Source: a virus. From it: a stretch of 25,540 nt of DNA. The stretch's first letter is position 1; each line of letters starts with the position of its first letter. Positions 21,489 to 25,540 of this stretch are shown one piece after another. The notes below the pieces were generated by a model, which was not told the origin of the DNA, did not search any database, and saw only the letters and a program-made list of their open reading frames with translations. The stretch spans positions 1 to 25,540 of IMG/VR virus record IMGVR_UViG_3300025889_000860; one strand, written 5' to 3'. A program made the position numbers and the translations under genes.

Positions 21489-22604
21489 ATGAGTGTATTC
21501 AAACCATTTTTAACTTCGGATACTATTGTATCACCTTTTCAGGTAAATAAATCTTTTACTTTTCAAGGTATAGATGGGTATGGATATGTTAATTATGGCA
21601 CTACTGCTATTTATGGAGGGATTTTTGATTCATTAAATGACGCAGGAGTAGCTTTATATGTAGGTATCAATACTCCAACATTACCATTTGTTCCTTCTCA
21701 AAATACAGGATACGTACCTTTTACCCAAAATAATTATTTAATTTATAAATCAATAGAACAATTATATTATTCTAATTATTTATTAAACCCCTCAGGATCT
21801 CAAGCATCTACTGCTTCTTTTAATATAGATGATACTATAACAGGACCTCAAGCTACAACTAATTATTATAATTATTTGACTGACACTTTACCTCCTAATA
21901 GAATATTTCCAACAGGAGCTAATGACATGATAGGTGTTGTATCTATCCCTTCTAAAGTATTTGGAGAATATATTAAACTTGGAAGTTTTAAATTAGAAAA
22001 CCCTACCGGTTCAATTTATGATGATGGACAAGGAAATCTTCTTTTAAGTAGTTCAATTTATCAAATATCTGATTATCATGTAGGAAATATTATTTATGAG
22101 CATGGAATAGCCATAGTAAATAAAAACTTAATAAATGTTATAGATGGTTATGCTTATACCTCATATGGAACCTCATCTGCTTTCCCAGTAGCAATATATG
22201 GTGGTTTATTCCCAACATTCTTTTTATCAAATACTGTTAGTTGTTCTTTTGAAAGTACAACAACAATATATGAAGCTCAATATAAATGTACTGTTAGAGA
22301 AAATGAATTTAACTTTTCTCAAAATCCTACTCTTATAGATTATCAAGATGGATATGATATATCTATTTATAATCAAGGAAATTATTATGATTCATTTCAA
22401 CATTTTTTATGTTATTTAAATCAAAATACCCCTTTTTATTCTCAAACATATAATTTTGTAACAAGTTCATATTTTTCTCCTTATGTAACAACAGTAGGAT
22501 TATATAATAACAATTATGAATTATTAGCTGTAGCTAAACTTTCTCAACCGTTACCATTATCACAAGTAACTGATACTACTATATTAGTTAACTTAGACCT
22601 TTAA
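21489..22604 (+). CDS. Tail/fibre structural protein, tandem paralog B (371 aa)
   Basis: ATG 21489 chosen because it alone opens the long frame; the ATG at 21485 is out of frame. Beta-rich, with G-S-F-K-L-E-N-P-T-G-S-I-Y-D-D-G-Q-G-N and HVGNIIYEHGIAIVNK in the middle. Its C-terminal domain has R-E-N-E-F-N-F-S-Q-N-P-T, then Y-V-T-T-V-G-L-Y-N-N, L-L-A-V-A-K-L-S-Q-P-L and V-N-L-D-L. Compared with paralog A, the segment between the first two motifs is longer, and the N-termini differ, as expected if the C-terminus is the conserved docking domain. Function inferred as tail or fibre. Confidence 0.7.
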   Translation: MSVFKPFLTSDTIVSPFQVNKSFTFQGIDGYGYVNYGTTAIYGGIFDSLNDAGVALYVGINTPTLPFVPSQNTGYVPFTQNNYLIYKSIEQLYYSNYLLNPSGSQASTASFNIDDTITGPQATTNYYNYLTDTLPPNRIFPTGANDMIGVVSIPSKVFGEYIKLGSFKLENPTGSIYDDGQGNLLLSSSIYQISDYHVGNIIYEHGIAIVNKNLINVIDGYAYTSYGTSSAFPVAIYGGLFPTFFLSNTVSCSFESTTTIYEAQYKCTVRENEFNFSQNPTLIDYQDGYDISIYNQGNYYDSFQHFLCYLNQNTPFYSQTYNFVTSSYFSPYVTTVGLYNNNYELLAVAKLSQPLPLSQVTDTTILVNLDL

Positions 22605-22606
22605 TC

Positions 22607-23056
22607 ATGAATTGGATATATAAAAAACAAGAAATTGAGAATATTTCTCAATTCCCTGATAACACATATGGATTTATTTATAAAATCACCCATAAAGTTT
22701 CAAATAAATCTTATATAGGTAAAAAAGTACTTTTCCATAATAAAAAAATAAAATTAACTAAAAAAGATCTTGAATTATATGAGGGTGTAGTTGGTAGAAG
22801 ACCTTCATATAAACTTGCAGTAGTAGAATCTGATTGGCAAAAATATTGGGGGTCAAATAAACCATTACTTGAATTATTAAAAACAGAATCAAAAGAAAAT
22901 TTTATACGTGAAATTTTAATAGTTGCTCCTTCTAAAAAACTTTTAACATATTATGAAACACAAATTTTATTTGTTTATAGAGTATTAGAAGAACCTGATT
23001 TATATTTTAATGATAATATTTTAGGTAAATTTTATCGAAAAGATTTTGATATATAA
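22607..23056 (+). CDS. GIY-YIG-family endonuclease (149 aa)
   Basis: The GIY-YIG nuclease signature appears as G22-F-I-Y25 in YGFIYKITHKV and Y36-I-G38 in KSYIGKKVLF. W-Q-K-Y-W-G-S-N follows (77-84), and a likely metal-binding glutamate, E117, lies in TYYETQILF. The fold is short and has no separate DNA-binding domain, like Seg-type or related phage nucleases. It could be a free-standing homing endonuclease or a phage recombination nuclease. It lies two bases after the tail genes, at their junction with the replication genes. A perfect 9-bp hairpin and a TATTTATAA copy sit in its first 80 bases of coding sequence. Confidence 0.75.
   Translation: MNWIYKKQEIENISQFPDNTYGFIYKITHKVSNKSYIGKKVLFHNKKIKLTKKDLELYEGVVGRRPSYKLAVVESDWQKYWGSNKPLLELLKTESKENFIREILIVAPSKKLLTYYETQILFVYRVLEEPDLYFNDNILGKFYRKDFDI
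22633..22653 (+). other. 9-bp perfect stem-loop inside the GIY-YIG gene start
   Basis: AATTGAGAA (22633-22641) pairs with TTCTCAATT (22645-22653) around a 3-nt TAT loop. It begins 26 bases after the start codon. Free-standing homing endonuclease genes of T4 often carry early hairpins that restrict translation, so a regulatory use is plausible. At this position it would block elongation or initiation only weakly. Confidence 0.55.
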
Positions 23057-23079
23057 AAAATTTATCATATTTTAACTTT

Positions 23080-24009
23080 ATGGTGAATGAGTTATTAGTT
23101 AATTTAGTTAATAATGTTTTAGGGACTAGTAAACGAACAGCGAGAGGAAATCAAGCTTATACTTGTCCATTTTGTCATCATCATAAACCAAAGTTAGAAG
23201 TTAATTTTACTGAAAATAAAGAAGGATTTAATCCTTGGCAATGTTGGGTTTGTGGTCAAAAAGGAAGAACAATAAAAAGTTTATTTAAACGTCTAAAAGT
23301 TTCATCTGATTATTTTCAAGAATTAAGTAAATTAATTAAAAATACTTCTTTAGAAGGTGTAAAAGAAATTAAATCTGATTTACTTGAATTACCTAAAGAA
23401 TATAAAACTTTTATAAATAATAAAGATATTGTTGCAAGACATGCTCTAGCTTATCTAAAAAAACGTAATATCACTAAACAAGATATTATAAAATACAACA
23501 TAGGCTATTGCGATTCAGGGCAATTTATAAACATGATTATTATACCCTCATATGATAATATTGGAAAATTAAATTACTTTACAGCTAGATCATTTGAAAA
23601 AGAACCATTTATTAAATATCGTAATCCTGATACTTCTCGTGATATAATTCCATTTGAATTATTTATTAATTGGGATTTACCTATTATATTATGTGAGGGT
23701 CCATTTGATGCTATGGCTATTAAAAGAAATGTTATTCCATTATTTGGTAAAAATTTACAACCTAGTTTAATGAAAAAAATTGTTACTTCTAAAGTACAAA
23801 AAATATATATTGCTTTAGATAATGATGCTGTTAAACAAGCCCTTGGTTTTTGTGAACAACTTTTAGATATTGGAAAAGAAATTTATTTAGTAGAACTTAA
23901 AGGAAAAGATCCTAGCGATATGGGATTTGAAAATTTTACTAAATTAATACAAACAACCCAACCATTAACTCAATACAAATTAATGGAAAAAAAACTATCA
24001 ATTATATGA
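23080..24009 (+). CDS. 61: DNA primase, gp61/DnaG-type with zinc finger and Toprim (309 aa)
   Basis: The N-terminal zinc-binding module has C29-P-F-C32 and C55-W-V-C58. A primase core follows with YLKKRNITKQDIIKYNIGYC (about 125-145). The Toprim domain shows L-C-E-G-P-F-D-A-M-A (glutamate near residue 205) and I-A-L-D-N-D-A (aspartates near 247-249). Phage primases of this type lay RNA primers for lagging-strand synthesis with a replicative helicase (gp41 in T4), which is not in this window. Length is similar to T4 gp61 (342 aa). The stop overlaps the next start (ATGA), coupling it to the RecB-like nuclease. Confidence 0.9.
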   Translation: MVNELLVNLVNNVLGTSKRTARGNQAYTCPFCHHHKPKLEVNFTENKEGFNPWQCWVCGQKGRTIKSLFKRLKVSSDYFQELSKLIKNTSLEGVKEIKSDLLELPKEYKTFINNKDIVARHALAYLKKRNITKQDIIKYNIGYCDSGQFINMIIIPSYDNIGKLNYFTARSFEKEPFIKYRNPDTSRDIIPFELFINWDLPIILCEGPFDAMAIKRNVIPLFGKNLQPSLMKKIVTSKVQKIYIALDNDAVKQALGFCEQLLDIGKEIYLVELKGKDPSDMGFENFTKLIQTTQPLTQYKLMEKKLSII

Positions 24010-24770
24010 TTATCAAAAAACAATACCAACGCGTCTTACAAATCTCAGACGATGCTAAACAAATCACTTTACCTGATTCACGTTATTATTTACGTAATGG
24101 AGAATATTATCCATCAATAACTTATGTTTTACAATATTATCCTAAAGGAAAATATTTTGAAGATTGGTTAAAACAAGTAGGAAATAATGCTGACCATATT
24201 GTTAAAAAAGCAGCTGAAGAAGGTACCCAAGTACATGAAATGTGTGAAGCTTACCTAAATGGAGAAGAATTAAACTTCCTATCTCCTTCAGGTGATATAA
24301 AATATGATGTTAACATCTGGCAAATGTTTTTACGATTTGTTGAATTTTGGGAAACATTTAATCCTATACTTATTGAAACAGAAGTTCATTTATTTTCTGA
24401 CGAATTAAAAGTAGCTGGTACTTGTGATTTAGTAGTTGAAATTAATGATGAATTATGGATATTAGATATTAAAACATCTAATAATTTACATACATCATAT
24501 GATCTTCAAACAGCTGTTTATGGAAAATGTTATGAAGAATGTTTTGATAAACCTATAGCTAGACGTGGTATTTTATGGCTTAAATCCACTAAACGAGGAC
24601 CTAAAAAAGATAAAATGCAAGGTAAAGGATGGGAAGTAGTTGAGTCATCTCGTACCCATGAGGAGGATTTAAATTTATTTAAAAATGTAAAAACATTATT
24701 TGATTTAGAAAATCCTAACCATTCTCCATCATTTACTGAATTCAGAACGAGCGTTAAAAGAGAATCGTGA
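24006..24770 (+). CDS. PD-(D/E)XK nuclease, RecB/Cas4-like (254 aa)
   Basis: Classical RecB-family motifs in order: H77-E78 in GTQVHEMCEAYLNGE, G138-T-x-D141 in AGTCDLVVE, D154-x-K156 in WILDIKTS, and Q168-x-x-x-Y172 in DLQTAVYG. It lacks the four-cysteine iron-sulphur cluster of Cas4. T4-like phages of marine bacteria often carry such an exonuclease, thought to act in recombination, repair or host DNA breakdown. It starts inside the primase stop (ATGA), so it is translationally coupled to replication. S/K-rich tail. Confidence 0.85.
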   Translation: MIIKKQYQRVLQISDDAKQITLPDSRYYLRNGEYYPSITYVLQYYPKGKYFEDWLKQVGNNADHIVKKAAEEGTQVHEMCEAYLNGEELNFLSPSGDIKYDVNIWQMFLRFVEFWETFNPILIETEVHLFSDELKVAGTCDLVVEINDELWILDIKTSNNLHTSYDLQTAVYGKCYEECFDKPIARRGILWLKSTKRGPKKDKMQGKGWEVVESSRTHEEDLNLFKNVKTLFDLENPNHSPSFTEFRTSVKRES

Positions 24771-24781
24771 TATGTATAATC

Positions 24782-25219
24782 ATGATGAATTTAACCAATT
24801 TACTCAATGAAATATACGCTGAACCCAGTAAATTCAGTTACCCACCTTTAATCAAATCACTTACAGAATATATGTTGGAAAAAGGCATGAATCTTCATCC
24901 TTTACCTAAAGTAAAATTTGTAGATGATGATACTGAAAATGCTAAAGACTTTTTTGGAAAAACAGCTTATTATCAACCTGATAATAATATAATTGTTCTT
25001 TATACTTTAAACAGACATCCTAAAGATATTATGCGTTCTTTTGCTCATGAAATGATTCATCATGAACAAAAATGTAATAATAGAATAGGTGGTAATAAAA
25101 TAAAAACTACTAATGTTAACGAAGACGATTATTTAAAAGAAATTGAAGAAGAAGCTTTTAGAAAAGGAAATATGATTTTTAGAGAGTGGACAGATAAATT
25201 AAATCCACGTAAACAATAA
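24782..25219 (+). CDS. HExxH zinc metallopeptidase-like protein (145 aa)
   Basis: H89-E-M-I-H93 in RSFAHEMIHHEQKCNN is the zincin active-site helix. Acidic residues downstream (YLKEIEEEAFRKGN) could give the third ligand, as in gluzincins. Upstream features include N-E-I-Y-A-E-P-S-K-F-S-Y-P-P-L and L-Y-T-L-N-R-H-P-K-D-I. I chose ATG 24782; ATG 24785 is equally possible, and a GTG at 24767 overlapping the previous stop (GTGA) would add five residues. Substrate unknown: host protein cleavage or capsid/tail maturation are both possible. The lack of a signal peptide argues for an intracellular role. Confidence 0.75.
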   Translation: MMNLTNLLNEIYAEPSKFSYPPLIKSLTEYMLEKGMNLHPLPKVKFVDDDTENAKDFFGKTAYYQPDNNIIVLYTLNRHPKDIMRSFAHEMIHHEQKCNNRIGGNKIKTTNVNEDDYLKEIEEEAFRKGNMIFREWTDKLNPRKQ

Positions 25220-25221
25220 AT

Positions 25222-25540
25222 ATGAAAGATTCAGTTTTAAAAAAAGAATTTCAAAAACGAGATGTTGAACGTCTTCGCAATTTAGTCAAAGGTAAACAAG
25301 GAGATAGAACAACAGCAGGTATAGGTTACAATGGTGAAACTCAAGAAGAACATAAAGAAGGTGATGTTTGGGAAGAAAAAGGTAAAACTTGGACTATTCG
25401 AGATGGTATCAAAGAAAATATTACTAAATTAGATAAAATTAAAAAAGCAGCTGTCCCATTATTTTGTCCAAAATGTAAACAAATAATGGATAAACAGCTA
25501 GATCCATTCTATTTTAAAGCATACAATGAATGTTTAGATT
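25222..25540 (+). CDS. CxxC zinc-binding phage protein, 3' end cut by window
   Basis: Frame open from ATG 25222 to the window end (106 codons). It begins MKDSVLKKEFQKRDVERLRN, then G-K-Q-G-D-R-T-T-A-G-I-G-Y, E-G-D-V-W-E-E-K-G-K-T-W-T-I-R-D-G-I, and C-P-K-C (about 83-86) with a further C near residue 104. The CxxC pair and later cysteine suggest a zinc ribbon that is completed outside the window. Similar uncharacterised proteins occur in marine T4-like phages. It starts two bases after the metallopeptidase stop. Confidence 0.7.
   Translation, partial: MKDSVLKKEFQKRDVERLRNLVKGKQGDRTTAGIGYNGETQEEHKEGDVWEEKGKTWTIRDGIKENITKLDKIKKAAVPLFCPKCKQIMDKQLDPFYFKAYNECLD

Noticed and set aside
24006-24770. 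Cas4 as part of a CRISPR or defence system
   Set aside because: The PD-(D/E)XK motifs are present, but the iron-sulphur cysteines and any cas1/cas2 or array are missing; overlap with primase indicates phage replication or recombination.

Overview
The window reads as part of a tailed-phage (T4-like myovirus) genome. All supportable genes are on the + strand and lie almost end to end, many with ATGA or TAATG stop/start overlaps. The recognisable set is myoviral: a gp55-like late sigma factor, a gp5-like baseplate hub/spike protein, gp25-like and gp6-like baseplate wedge proteins, a very large baseplate/tail protein, and a gp61-like primase. The DNA is strongly A+T-rich. Almost no start codon has a GGAGG-type Shine-Dalgarno sequence; starts follow A/T-rich leaders (AAGTTATG recurs). 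That initiation style is typical of Bacteroidota, so a Bacteroidota host from an aquatic setting is my best inference. It is not proven by the sequence.

Layout. (1) 1-3770: accessory block of small genes. It holds an AT-hook-like repeat protein, an odd regulatory stretch rich in palindromes (about 614-898), several tiny membrane proteins, a MORN-like protein and other phage small proteins of unknown function. An A+T-only-like tract bounded by inverted repeats (3469-3570) closes it. (2) 3782-5566: an HD-domain hydrolase, a one-TM protein and the late sigma factor. (3) 5596-22604: structural module. It runs from the gp5-like hub through a separate GH19 tail lysozyme, unknown virion proteins, gp25, gp6, a DNRLRE-like beta protein, a 2021-residue baseplate/tail protein with a LamG-like domain, a conserved virion protein and two tandem paralogous tail proteins. 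(4) 22607-25540: a GIY-YIG endonuclease, the primase, a RecB-like PD-(D/E)XK nuclease, an HExxH metallopeptidase and the start of a CxxC zinc-binding protein cut by the window end.

How it fits together. The late sigma gene immediately precedes the structural module. A shared motif, TATTTATAA, sits in five of the few intergenic gaps (1787, 2948, 5577, 9448, 12050) and is a candidate late promoter or leader element. The structural genes would build the baseplate and adsorption apparatus. The GH19 enzyme probably does the peptidoglycan-cutting job that the lysozyme domain inside gp5 does in T4. The distal block belongs to DNA replication and recombination.

No CRISPR array, tRNA, rRNA, insertion sequence or integrase was seen. 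Statements about families come from recognising sequence patterns by eye; no database search was run.
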